Shown here: in pieces, positions 29,699-42,050 of the stretch | How the letters are laid out: each line of letters starts with the position of its first letter | Position numbering within the stretch: position 1 is the first letter of the stretch | From: Salvia splendens | Lineage: Eukaryota > Streptophyta > Magnoliopsida > Lamiales > Lamiaceae | Reading direction: 5' to 3' | DNA length: 64,000 nucleotides | Assembly: GCF_004379255.2 (NCBI RefSeq) | Contig: NC_056037.1 | Location: 11,046,902-11,110,901 of the forward strand | Notes under the pieces: generated by a model | Databases searched by the model: none | Told to the model about the DNA's origin: nothing | The model's input: only the letters and a program-made list of their open reading frames with translations | Program-made: the position numbers and the translations under genes

Positions 29699-32600
29699 TC
29701 ACTGAGCTGCAGAGCGGCACAAAGAATCCATAATTCGATCAGTTTGAAAATTTCTGGTTGTAACACTAGCACTACTCTGCTGCAGCTCTCGAAACGTAGG
29801 CATAGTTATTTCGCCTTCTCCCTCATGGCTGTCTTCCCCATCGACATCAACAGAAGATTGCACAAGTCTGGCTTCGCCCTTCATCCCAAGTCTCTCAGCC
29901 TGGTCCGCGAACAGCAGTTCTGAAAGAGGTGAAAGACAAACCTCTTTGTATGTCTCGTAAGTGGCAGCTCGTACACAACCTGTCTCAAGAATTCTTGACA
30001 AAGGATGCACAACAGACATTGGGTTGTTATTATCTCTATCTAAACGATCCTTCAGTTCAAGAAAGTCCGAAACCAGTTCTGCACGGCTGAACTGAACAAA
30101 GGCCGCAGTTTCATCCATTTGGTGGACTGAGGTGATAGAGCCACTCCCAAAAGCTTTGTAGAAACACTCTCTAATATCTTTTGCTTTCAGCTTCGTGGGT
30201 AGTCTCCACAACAGTATCATGTTCGAGAACGTAAATTTTGCAAGCCAGCGCCGCCTCCCAATCGCAGAACCTAAAGTGTCTGGACCACACTTCCCCGTTT
30301 TCAGATCAATAATATCTCCATTCGCCCAGCTTAGATATAAATAATTGATATACTTTTCGAGCTTCTCATTGTGTTGCAAAATCGAGCCTGGTGCAAGTGG
30401 GTTGAAATCAATTCCTAAACGGAAGCATGCCTCAGAGAAAACACATCCCGTCATAAAAGCATCGTATCCAGCTTCATGCTTAGCGCCAGAGTTCCAATTT
30501 GAGAACCTGCAGAAGTATTCTACTTGTTAGTGACAGAGGTCCCTGAAACAGGCGATCTGTTGTTCTGTTTAACGCATAAATAATATTCCTTCACTTTAAA
30601 GACATTTTAGTTCTTCTGTCAAACCTATCCATAAACAAACCATGTCATGGGAAGCATATGACATTTAATTATTTTATACTAATCTGAACGGAAAAGGGAG
30701 GAGGAGATACGACATTGCACCAGGGAAAATGCATCAATCATTTCAACTCATGTATCTATTCTAGTTCGACTTATCAAACATATTCTGAAAGGTGCAAAGT
30801 CTTTAACATTTAGAATACCTGGATAATCGATCGCTACCTTCCTGAAATAAGTTAATGACTTCACTAACATACTACATCTCCCTTCCTGAAATAAGTTAAT
30901 GACTTCACTAAAATACTACAGCGCTTAATTTGATTCCACAAGCATCATAAGAATACATATACTAATGATCACAAATATATGTCTATTTATCTGTGGAGGT
31001 TACTTTCAATCTAAATCAAGATATGCAGTTGTTAATTGGCACATGTCTTCCTTGTTCTAATGATATCCTCAAGTGGTCTACAGAACTAATACCTTACTAC
31101 TAAAAAAATAATTTCAAGAAGCTAATTACTTTTGACAATTTGTAAAATTATACTCAACCCATTATTGTCATTAGAAGGCTTGGCATATAAAGTGGGGTAA
31201 GAAATTTCATGCACTTGGTGATATCACTTTGCCTCCAAGATTCAAGTATGTTCAGGCCAATACTTCAGACACCCTTTTTGACAAAAAAATTACATACTCT
31301 CCTGTTGAGCTATAAATAGCAAAATTTACATACTGCACTACTTACAAACATTTGTTGTTAATTTAATAGTAAATTCAAAGCAAAGGAAATCAAACCTCTG
31401 ATCATCCACTTGAACGTCCACTTTTACACGTGGTATGTCTGCCGACCCATTGTTTGTACCAGTTGGAGCAACAGGTGGCAGGCAGAGTAAGTTAAACGCA
31501 TTGGAAAGTGACGTGCTGCTTTTATTCATGATATGCGATAACACATCATCTGAGTTTAGCAGCACCTTAGTATCAACTATGCTAGGGAAATATGTCTGAA
31601 CAGCTGAGACAAATTCTTCAGCAGTTGAAGGGAGAGGACCAATAAATTTGCTGTAAACATGTGCAAGATCTGCTCCAGGCATTAGCAAAATGACAATTAG
31701 AACAACAGAAGATGATAACAAGTGGGATTTATTTACTATGAATCTCAATTGGTAACATGGATAATTTACCAAGAAAACAATTATGACCAACAATCAACTT
31801 TCTTTCTGATGAAAGCAGATCAATAACATGTCGGAACCCAATAGCAGATTTAATACTTATTTCTGCTGCTTTTCTTTGACAAGCTTTGACCTCCCCCTAC
31901 ATGATGCAAAGGTGATATTAAATCCTGATCATGGTTATTTGACAAAAGTGGTAAGCAAACTGAGAAGCTTCTTAAGATGTGTATCATTCATACTGCGAAG
32001 AATAGTAAATGCATGGTAAATTTTGAGAAAGAGAAAGATAAATGAAAATTTTGTAATATTAAAGCCTCCGTAAAAGGTGCCTTATTTTCATCTGCAGTTG
32101 CAAAGTTGAAAGATGAAACAAGGAACTTAAAATAAATAAAACAGAGATAATCCTTCCTAATAGGCATTTGTACTTAGTATCACCTTCAGAACATCCCTGT
32201 CTTTTGCAGAATCTGTATAGACTATCAGTGGTAGCCGACTAGAACTTTCACCAGCTACATGGACATAAGCAAGATCACTGAAATGTTTTTCAGTCACCTG
32301 TGTTCATAAACATGAAAATATTCAGTAATGGGTAAATTGTTTAATAAGCAAAGTGGAAACTGTAGTGTCCTGGTGGAACCAACACACACAGAAAAAGGTA
32401 TAGTTATCATCTATCATACTATGTTCTTCCATAAAGGTCACTAGATGTCAAGAAGAAGGTCTTGTGAAACTATAATTTTAACAAATGGAAAACCGAAAAC
32501 TTGAATGATGCTTGGATCTAGAAGGTCAGCTGTAACTGTAAGTACTCGGTGTTTTAAATTAAGGTTGCAGAGCATCTTGTCATTTAGAAGCTCGTTCTTT

Positions 32601-34580
32601 CCAGAAAATGTTATCAGGGTTAAGAACCTAAGAATACATATATACATACACATTTGATATTCAAAAACCTTTATATAGGAGTACATGTATACAAACATTC
32701 TTTTATGCATAAGAACGCATAATCATAGACAAAATAACATTTTATACTTAAAAAAGCTAATCTCTTTGAAAATAATATTGACCATCTGAGTCAAGATCTA
32801 TTGACTAGATTGGTTTCTAGTTAGCAGAGAAAGGATATTTTCTATCCTTCACCTGAAACCAAATCTATGAAAAACATAAGATGATAAATGATCATACCAT
32901 CTATTATAGTTGCACATATTGATAGAACTAAGTTCATAAGGGGGGCACTCTTAACACAATCAATCTTGACAATGGCGAGAGAGATGCTGAAACAGTTAAT
33001 ACTGAACAAAAGCCTATAAAAGTGCCAAAGTTGTATTACCAACTTAATTAGCTTCAGCTGGCGAGAAGTCAAGCCATTCACTGCAAGGGCGGGCCGTGTT
33101 TGGAAAAAAGTAGTCTGAAATTTCTGATTCACATCGTTTAAACTTCCTTGAGATTCTGGTCCCCAACTTCCACCCTGTAACAATCCAGCACGCCATTCAC
33201 CAACTGCGTTTTTCATTCTCTCAGCAAATAGAATATCTGCCATCCTAACCAGCTGCGTATCTGAAACATTTCTCAAGTTGGAAGATACATCCAGGATCTC
33301 ATCCTTGTGTATTGAATCTAAACATTTCAATGCTTCCTCCTCTTGGCTTCTGGATAAATAAGATATTCCTGAGATTTTTAAGCGTGTAAAATCTCCAAAT
33401 AGTGGTGACAGAAGACACTGGGTCAAGACATGATCAGTAAATATTGGAGTTTGAAATTAAATAAAGAGTATTAGTTGCAAAATACAGTGTAAAAGTGGTT
33501 CCATGACATGCTAACAGAAGGAACTTGAACATAATTAGGCAATCTAATAATACTAGCAGAAACACGGTCACGCAATAATGGTAGTTGATATCTTAGATTA
33601 TTAAAGCCCTAGCCAAACAGAAAAGACACATCACAAAATCAATTAGTGTCGCGGATCATGATAAACCAACATAAAGGCTATCAATCTGTTCGTGCAACTC
33701 CAAAAAAAATTTAGCAGTCACAACTTGCCACATACATACTTAATAGCAGACGACATAAATCACCAATTGGCGCATTATATTTAGAGAACACAAAAACATG
33801 ATGCTTAATGCTACAACAGAAACCACAGATGTGATGAACACTGTCAAACGTATCATATCAATCAGACAATTCGATCAATAAAATTTCCCCCATCCACAAC
33901 CTCCATAAGAAGGATAGAGTAAACGTGAAACTAAAAGTCCACCTTCATTGATGCAGGTGTTGAAATCAAACTGGTATTTAGCCAAGAATTCTAATGAGCT
34001 TGTCTGGCATAAGAACTCATACGATGAACCATCACCTGCAATTTCTTGCCTAGGAAATACATAGAAGTTGTGCCTGCAAAAAACAGTAAAACAAAGCTGA
34101 TTCATCACTCCTCAATCCAAAAAAAGCCCGAATCAATTTCTCATTTCATCAATTCCACAAATGCAAAATCCAACCTTGCATAGTTCAAAGTGCAAATATA
34201 CAAAGACTTCCACACACGCACACAGTGGCTTACGGATGAGCAACAAAGGAGGTGGAATGTTGGTCCCATCGAAAGGGGCAAACGCCGAATTGAACGACGG
34301 CGAATTTGTGGGCGGAATCTTTGACCTTCAAATACTGGATATCTGGGCGGTCAAATTCGAAGATCTCGCGCCACGGCGCGCTGGTGATCCCGGTCATCTC
34401 CAAGTCGATGGCGACGAAGTCTGCTTCCCTGACGTGGCGCCGCAGCTCTGCCAGCGCAGGCTCAAAATTCGCCTTCGTGACATTCTTCAGCTCCACGTCG
34501 GCAGCCGACGGCGCGGAGCAAAGGGAACGTACTGGCTGCAGTGCCCGGGTTAGGACCCGAACCATGTAGGTATTTCTCAT
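29699..34580 (-). CDS. poly(A)-specific ribonuclease PARN-like (CAF1/DEDD family)
   Basis: Seven exons: 34580-34234, 34073-33943, 33368-33040, 32297-32184, 31896-31770, 31669-31396 and 30506-29699. All introns are GT-AG and phases agree, giving 2130 nt and 709 aa. The enzyme degrades poly(A) tails 3' to 5'. The DEDDh residues can be seen: D59 and E61 in FVAIDLEMTG, D350 in FLDLAHVYSKF, and H451 with D456 in KHEAGYDAF. An R3H-like region between exons 3 and 4 (TEKHFSDLAYVHVAGESSS) and an RNA-binding C-terminal part follow the family order. The N-terminus (MRNTYMVRVLTRALQPVRSL) is basic and hydroxylated, like a mitochondrial presequence. Arabidopsis has a mitochondrial PARN (AHG2) and a PARN-like paralogue; I cannot decide which this is. 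The frame shows no breaks. Confidence 0.9.
30838..30925. repeat. 44-bp tandem duplication in a PARN intron
   Basis: CCTTCCTGAAATAAGTTAAT with the following GACTTCACTAA occurs twice with a 44-bp period in the intron between exons 6 and 7. Confidence 0.75.
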
Positions 34581-35084
34581 CCTCTGCTCATTTTAGGGCT
34601 TCTTCTATTCACTGTGTTGCCTCGGCTTCCAACTGAAGATGGCGATGACGTGTGCCAAATTATTGGTTGCTATACTTCAATTCAATTTTGCTACACCAAA
34701 AACTGGTTTTTAGCATCGGCCCCACCAATGAGGCAAAAAAACGATACCAAATTTTTTATAAAAACAAACAAAAGGCATAATAGACTGAGAGAATTGCACA
34801 ATTTTTTAATTTTACTACGATTTTTATAACCACTTACAAAATTTGTGAAAACAACCGTAATTCTTATAAAAATAGTTTATGATTTTTAAGACCAATAAAA
34901 TGAGTTTGAAATGTATACATAAATGAAGTGTTGCATTGAATACAAAGATATATATTGATGAATTTCATGAAAACTTAGTATCTAAAGTAGTGATCACACC
35001 CGCACTTTTGCAGTTAAATGATGTAAAATCAAAAGGCATGTAGAGATAACAATATGTGAGTCCATTACAAATGAGAATGGTTTT
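34581..35084. other. intergenic between PARN and the CslE pseudogene
   Basis: PARN 5' UTR and promoter at the left, then AT-rich DNA. No gene was recognised. Confidence 0.5.
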
Positions 35085-37727
35085 CTACAGCAAAGAAGAC
35101 AAGCTACACAAAAACAGAGCCATCAACGTACTTTTAAACGTGACAATACTAGGCAAGCTCCCCTTATCAGATCCAACAAAAGCAGCATTGTAAAGGGGCA
35201 AATTGATCAAAACCAGAACTCCACACAAAATAGCCTGCAAAACCAAGGTCGACTTCGCCTGCCCAAATCACTCTCATATCACCGTGCCAACCAAGCAAAA
35301 CATATTCAGCATTGCTAGAGCTGCTAATATGGTGAAAGCTGGAGTAGTGGCTCCGAACTCCATCTTCTCTTGTTCGTATCTCTCCAATACGTCCGCATCA
35401 GACACTTTGGCTGAGATCACAAATCCTGAATCAGAATATCCCACCACCTTCAACAAGGTGTCCGTCACTGCAAACAGATACGAGCTTGTTCTCTTGTACA
35501 GCCACATCCTCTGCTTGTTCCACCACCCTAGGACCGTCCCTCCAGAACAGAGATACTCGAGAAAGCTGTACACGAGCTCAGCAGTCACCACGTAGGCGAT
35601 TGGAAGAAACCACATGCTTGACACCTATTTTGTTTTTTCATAACAAATTACAAGGTTGTTTTTGATACATGCATGAAAATCTTAAGCATTGATCATAACA
35701 TGTTGTGTACCTGTGGAAACGAGGGGACTCCCTTGAGTAGATAGAGAGATGGTATAATGGAGTAGAATAACGTTGCGAAGCAGTTAGCTGACCAGAAGCA
35801 ATAGGTGCAATATCCCATTATTTGGCCGACGTTTATCCTTCCAAGTCCATACCATATGGGGCTGTATTTCGACAAGAGAATCTGCAGGTCTCCTTCTGAC
35901 CATCTCTTGTGCTGTACAAGATTTTGATCGAGGGTCGTTGCTGCTAGACCCAAGAAAGCAGCTCTTTCAGGGTTGAAGAAAATGGATTTCCACCCTCGAC
36001 ATTGGATAGAAAGCCCGGTGATCACATCCTCAACCGGACAGCCATACTTCAAGCCCATCTATACAGCCATGGAACAATCAACATTGTCATATATTTGAAG
36101 AAATCACACACAGAGAGAGGGAGAGGCGGGGGGGAGAGAAACCTCGTGGCCCCATTAAGCAACCTCATGGCCATTGCCTTCGTCCAAGAAGAAGCAGAGT
36201 GCATCTCGAATGGATTGTGAATCATTAGAGTACATGTCACAGTCAACATTAAGAATTATAGGTCCATTGCTGATCTCTGATGATACTCTTATCTGCTTAC
36301 AAGAAGAAGAATTACTAGTATATTAGGACTCACACATCTCCTCAAAACATAACATTTCAGGCTCACGTGTCTAAAAATGAATGATGAAGCTCACCAAAGC
36401 GTTCATAGCTCCGGCTTTGAAATTGTGAACATGGCGGGGGCGCTTCTCACGAGCCAAATACACCAAAGTTGGAAGTCTGCAGCCTTCAACGTCCGTTGCT
36501 TCTCCATCCCTGTCGATTAGTATCTGAAAAATATGAACCAGGATGTCATCGTCTAGATTCTTGAAAGAAGGAACATGTCAAATAAAATTATCACCAGCAC
36601 CAAGTCATGCTTTTAGAACTGAAGGAGCAGTTACATGTAGTATAGCATCATGATCTGTTTTCGGAGTATAAGAATCCCAGCTAGAAAATCCTGTGTGCTC
36701 TATTAGTGTAGATTTGGAGACCGTCCCAAGTTTCTTTGCTAGCTCAATCCTGTTCTCCATGTCTTCATACAATTTCTGCGCATACAGTTTGCATAAATGA
36801 TTAGAATATCTGGCTTTCAGTGCTTGGGGTGAAAGTAATTTACTACTCCAATATTCAAAACTATCTATGTATATATTCGATATTTTGCCAATTAAAAAAA
36901 AACACAAGTTATAATTTACCAAAAGTGCTCTATAGTGAGATAATTTACCAAAAAAAACACCCCAAAATTGCTTTGTAGATGTAGTTTGGATCTGAAATCT
37001 AAAGTGACAAGTTGGATTTATTGATAATAAAGCATGGAATAGTAGTGTACCTTGATTGATTCGAAATGTTGTCGTTGCTGCGGTTCCAAGTGGGCAGGGC
37101 AGATTAATCGTGTGGTAAAATAAAAATAGGCTTGTGGCGAGCGCGGTTCGACTCTGAAACTCTTACAATACGGCCAGCCAATGCTTACTTAGCAAAGGCA
37201 GATGCTTCCAAAAGAGCATAAAAGGTGAGGTCGGAAGCAGCATCGTCGGAGAGATACACCGCCAGTTTCTCCGGCGGATAATCATAAGCCATCACTGATA
37301 AAACAGTGTTGATCACCAGCATCGGCGGCTCTATCTCTGGATCGGCCGTGCATACGAATATGTTCACACCACCCAAATCATTCTCGCACCTATTCACAAT
37401 CACAACCCCCAACCAGCTAATTCAAGTCCATTATTACACTGAATAAACTAGTACTAGTACTAGTACTAGTACATATTAAAAGTAATCCAAGTGCAGAGCC
37501 TGTCTTTGAAGGTGCGGCGATTAACGCGATTCCATCGATGGGACTGACTCAGCATCCAGTAGAACCCGAACCATATTTCTGCTCCAAACAATCCTCCCAT
37601 TTTCGATTATGTGACTTGCTCTGTAAATCCAAATCAGAATCATTCCTGCAAATATCGAACTGGCGAACACCTTGTAAACTAGATCCCCCTTCGCTTTCTT
37701 CGTTTCGAACAGTGAGTTTTCGGACAT
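35085..37727 (-). pseudogene. cellulose synthase-like protein E pseudogene
   Basis: A family-2 glycosyltransferase of the Golgi or plasma membrane; the CslE product is not firmly established. Exon 1 (from 37727) starts MSENSLFETKKAKGDLVYK with the first membrane segment, but a frameshift follows GRIVW and the frame continues as AEIWFGFYWMLSQ. Exon 2 (37389-37051) holds VNIFVCTADPEIEPPMLV and LSDDAASDLTFYALLEAS, then hits TAA and resumes shifted as PYCKSFRVEPRSPQAYF. Later exons carry [48 protein letters not shown] and QHKRW. After the DCD exon (GNGHEVA then stop) a segment expected before the VED exon is missing. In the last exon two stops follow MFCLVGTVI, with the family C-terminus in the same frame beyond them to the TAG at 35087-35085. 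All catalytic motifs are recognisable, but no intact protein is possible. Confidence 0.85.
37446..37475. repeat. ACTAGT microsatellite
   Basis: About four ACTAGT units in the first intron of the CslE pseudogene. Confidence 0.75.
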
Positions 37728-38189
37728 GATTTGTTAGCCAAAGATAAGATGTTCATTTTTTAGCATACGGCTTCCTGGATGAATATGATTCATTCCGCCG
37801 TAATAACGAACAAAAAAGTTGACCAAAATTAGATTTTTTTATTCCTTCTGATTTGTTCTTTCAGCTGTGAACAAATTACGCTCAATATATTCATATAATA
37901 ATGATGGCAAGAGAGACTCAAGAATCCATCCTCATGTATTGTTTAATTAGTGTGTCAGTAACTCATCACCAGAGAGAGAAGTTGGAGTATTAAGAAAGTG
38001 ATAGAAAGATATGAAGACGTTTTTAGGTGGGCCTGCTTTAGGCCCAATGGACTGTCCCATAAAACAACGGATAAAACTATCTAAAAAATGAGCAAAACAA
38101 TGGGCTCAAATGAAAAATTAAACTCCCTTTAAAAACCTAGTTTAGTTATCACTGCAGCGTTGGAAGACTGAACAACCACTGCTGCAGCA
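37728..38189. other. divergent intergenic region (CslE pseudogene / eL15)
   Basis: Includes the eL15 leader and promoter. GGCCCAATGG and GGGCTCAAATG near 38040-38110 resemble GCCCA elements common in plant ribosomal protein promoters. No other gene was seen. Confidence 0.4.
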
Positions 38190-39847
38190 ATGGGTAATTC
38201 AATTCTCGTCTCCTTCGTTCCTAATCTGATTGATTTCATACTTGTACCAAAATAATGGTGAATTTGAGATCGCAGGAGCGTACACGTACGTGTCGGAGCT
38301 GTGGAAGAAGAAGCAATCGGATGTGATGCGGTTCCTGCTTAGGGTCCGCTGCTGGGAGTACCGTCAGCTTCCCGCTGTTGTACGCGTCACCCGCCCTACC
38401 CGTCCCGACAAGGCCCGCCGCCTCGGCTACAAGGCCAAGCAGGTCTTCTTTTCTTTATTCTTATAGTGCCAAATTTTTGTTTCTGGTTCTAATCTGCCGA
38501 ATTAGGGTTAGTAATTTGACACTTCACTTCTCCTAGTCAAAGTGAATCTCACATATGTCAATTTTGAGAAACTCAGCGTCATTATATTTTCTGGGTGGAT
38601 TTTGGTTGTGAGCTATCTTCTTAGGATTAATTACAGTGTCGATAGGCTGAAGAGGTCTCACTGCCTGATTTTTGTGTTATCATCTGTACATTTTTGTATT
38701 GTAAATTGTTGATGCACAATTATTTATTTAGTTATTTGTTATTCTTGCAGTTATAATTTTGCATTTCGTCTGTGCATCACTGTGAAATTAATTAGTTAGA
38801 TACGGTCATTATACTGACCACCATACACTAGTATACTCGAGTGTATATACTAGGGGTTCAACATACTATTAGATTTTATTTTGTTGCCAATGCTACTTTT
38901 ACAAGTCGATCATCCTGAGATGTGATCTTAGAATGCATAGTAAACTATCTTAGCCGTTCAATTTTCTATTAGTTGCAAATTGCACCTTATTAAAACAGAT
39001 TTTCATAATTCATATACATCTTGCTTCAGCTTGCACGAGTGCACTTTTTTGAGTTTTCTTTTTTCTATGATTACCAACTTAATTTACTTTCTAGGGTTAT
39101 GTCATCTACCGTGTCCGCATAAGACGTGGTGGAAGGAAGAGGCCAGTTTCCAAGGGTATTGTTTACGGTAAGCCCACCAACCAGGGTGTTACTCAGCTGA
39201 AATTCCAGCGGAGCAAGCGATCAGTCGCAGAGGAACGAGCTGGAAGGAAACTCGGTGGCCTTAGGGTTCTGAGTTCTTACTGGATTAATGAGGTCTGTTT
39301 GTGCGTTGTCTCATTCTTTTATCTTGCTAATGAACAACTTAATCATCAGCCTTCATCTAGAAAACTCGAGAAGCAGATACTTACTCAACTAAAGTGGTTC
39401 TGATCCTAAAAGCAAAACTACTGATAATTCTTGAAAATTGCAAGATGCTCCTGAATGTGTTGATTTGGACTATCAAATTAACAGCAGGATATCAAAAAAC
39501 AAGACTGGCAATTTGTGCTTTTGAACTTGAAATTAGTTGAGTTGACTTCTTTGCAATTTAATCTTAAATGCAGTGCTCTTAACTTGCTGTCTAAACTTCA
39601 GGACTCTACTTACAAGTACTTTGAGGTGATTTTGATTGATCCGGCTCATACTACTATTCGCAACGACCCAAGAATCAACTGGATCTGCAATCCAGTCCAC
39701 AAACACAGGGAGCTTCGCGGACTCACTTCTGCTGGAAAGAAGTACAGGGGTCTCAGGGGCAGAGGGCATTTGCACCACAAAGCACGCCCCTCGAGAAGGG
39801 CTACCTGGAAAAGGAACCAGACCCTTTCCCTCCGTCGCTACCGCTAA
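38190..39847 (+). CDS. RPL15: 60S ribosomal protein eL15 (L15)
   Basis: Four exons: 38190-38193 (ATGG only), 38276-38442, 39095-39292 and 39602-39847, with GT-AG introns. The joined frame is 615 nt and 204 aa, the usual eL15 length. The protein starts [20 protein letters not shown], includes [20 protein letters not shown] and [17 protein letters not shown], and ends [12 protein letters not shown]. The product is a structural component of the large cytosolic ribosomal subunit. The first exon contributes one codon plus one base, so a gene finder that demands a long first exon could mis-start in the second. The frame is intact, and the gene is expected to be constitutively expressed. Confidence 0.96.
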
Positions 39848-40460
39848 GCTTCGTGATAATTTTGATGTTATCATAATAGAGGATATCTTGCTACAAGGAT
39901 ACTTTTGTTGGAACATGTTTTTTTTTCTTTCTATTTTCTATTTTCTATTTTCTATTTTAATGAGGATATCTTGCTACTTATGTTTTAAAGTCAACTGGCA
40001 TTCTTGTTTGTGTTACCTAGGTTTATTCATGTTTGTTAATTAGAAATCTGTTGCATGAGGTTACCTTTACCAGTCAATTTCTTTACTCCATTATTCAACA
40101 TGCTTCTTGGTGGGAAATACAAAAGATACAAATTTGAAATATATGCATTTTGAATTTTTGATATAATAGGATAAGAAATCAAAAGAAAGAAATATGCATG
40201 CAATAATGGGTGAATATGCATTCTATTATTCTATGTAAATTCAAGAAACAACCATATTATATCCACTCCAATACAACAATACACTACACAACAAAATCAT
40301 CGAACTCTGCATTTTCAAATATTGCAGCATTACACTGACCTGATGATGGGAAGCTCAGCCCCCCAAAAGAACTGCATCGAATGATCGAATTCGAGACAAT
40401 GCCAAAATTCTATGACGATCCAAGGCTTCAGCTACTAACAGTAGTGTGGTTGCGCCAAAT
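39848..40460. other. intergenic, 3' flank of eL15
   Basis: eL15 3' UTR with a TTTCTAT microsatellite near 39929-39957, then AT-rich sequence up to the SEC14-like pseudogene. No further gene was recognised. Confidence 0.5.
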
Positions 40461-42050
40461 TCAGTCACCGTTTACCTTAAGCTCGCATGATGACGAGTGG
40501 GAAAGGCCATTTTGATTCCCCAGTCTTTGAAGCTCGCATTCTATAGTTTCAGCAATTTTTACATCAGCTGGATCAGGCACTGGACAATCCACATGGAACG
40601 AACCGTGTCTCAGTGGCGTAGTGAGGCCAACTCGTGCAGCTTGCTCCTTCACATAGTTATAGAGCTGCTGATGGAAGGGGTGATTCAAGGAAAAACAATC
40701 ACTAACTTCTCCATCAACTCGAGATGAGCCCGAGCCTTCTTTTCTACAAAACTGTGGGAGAGATTCATAGTCCATAATCTGCATATAGATGATAAGGCTG
40801 TCAAAAGATTATTTCGAAATTTAAGCTTTTAATATCCCTTCTCTACAGAAGAGTCAAAGCTTCGATAGATAAATCCAAGCATGATATCAGCCTACTTTTA
40901 ATAATTCGTCTTGCACCTTTTTCCCTGTCCTCTCCACAGAAGGGGTTCTACATTGAATAAGTAAAATACCAATTATAAAAGTCGGGATACATATCACAAA
41001 CCTTCCAACATGCTGAGAATATATATGGAGCGTTGACTATGTATTAAGTTCCCGTTTTCTCAGGGTAGCTCAGGTCATCGATGGTGGATATTGCCGACAA
41101 TAACTGCATCCAAAGGTAATAAATTTGTTCCCAAGGGTTAGGTGAGATAGATAGTGTGCCGCGTTAACAAAGTGTTTTCACAAAAACACAAGATAATCCG
41201 CTGGTGCTCTCTTATAGATGAAAGTTAATTGAAACAGAAGAAGTCTCCACTCAGCCATATCACCAACTATGAAGCCACAGCATGCTTCAGTATGCATTCT
41301 CCTTTTTTGCATCTTAATATGCCATTATTAACTGGTGGAAACTCCCCCAAAGCAATCTCCATTGTTTTGTCTCCTTAATTAAAAAATGACTAGAAATCGA
41401 GGAAGTCATTCTATTTCAACCTATCCATTTACCTTAATCTAACTAGGTGAGAGCTAAAGCCAGGATGCAGGAATAGTCAAAGCTGAACAATCAGAAGTTC
41501 CAATTTTCATTCTCGCAGCTCAAAAACAATACAATAAGGGAGACAATCTCATATGAGCAAGTTCAAGAAGAAAACCACAACAGAAGAATGACAGATTGCA
41601 GATTTCCCAGCAAAGTTTCCTACTTTTTATCACCAAATTACTCCTCACATTTCCAAGAATGACAAAAAGTCTGAGATCCACTCAGTATTTAGGCTCCACA
41701 TTGGCAGAAATAACACCCCAGAAAAACACAAATACAGAAAAGAAAATCTAAGTAAAAAAGAAGGATCAAAGATGGAATCTTCAAGATCAATCTTTTCCCA
41801 ATCAGATTAACCCAACACTGAAAACAGATCAGCAACAGTTAGTGCCAAACCTGGAAAGGTTTCTTCAATAGCTCATCAACTGCAAACACAAACATCAAAT
41901 ACATTAGCAGACACAAATGCAAACAGCAACACAACGACAAAAAGACAAAAGAATTAATGCGACGGTGAAACCAATAAAACTTGAATGAAGGCCACCTTTT
42001 TCCATGAGGACTTCAAACTGTTGGATAATTTCTTCGGTTATGAGCACCAG
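40461..42050 (-). pseudogene. SEC14-like (CRAL-TRIO) lipid-transfer protein pseudogene
   Basis: Pieces of a plant SEC14-type phosphatidylinositol/phosphatidylcholine transfer protein in correct order on the minus strand. Exon 1 (42050-41996) reads VLITEEIIQQFEVLMEK; the codon expected to be the start is CTG (42050-42048). Exon 2 (41879-41851) adds VDELLKKPFQ. The large middle part encoding most of the CRAL-TRIO fold was not found. A later exon (41103-41002) reads LLSAISTIDDLSYPEKTGT, then an in-frame TAA at 41046-41044, then YIVNAPYIFSACWK. The next (40947-40896) has a short in-frame loss inside the family segment, reading SVERTGKKVQDELLK. The last exon (40778-40461) is open: IMDYESLPQFCRKEGSGSSR to the stop. 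Splice sites are still GT-AG. The gene is dead, with introns retained, so it is not a retrocopy. Confidence 0.82.

Noticed and set aside
32441..32710. 89-aa ORF in a PARN intron
   Set aside because: AT-rich and hydrophobic by composition; PARN exon phases join without it.
34161..34569. Plus-strand ORFs over PARN exon 1
   Set aside because: Antisense shadows of the real exon, which carries the DEDD residues.
35203..35595. Plus-strand 130-aa ORF over the CslE last exon
   Set aside because: Antisense to clear CslE coding sequence.
38190..39847. Considering eL15 a processed retrocopy
   Set aside because: Three GT-AG introns with consistent phases and an intact 204-aa frame show an ordinary spliced gene.
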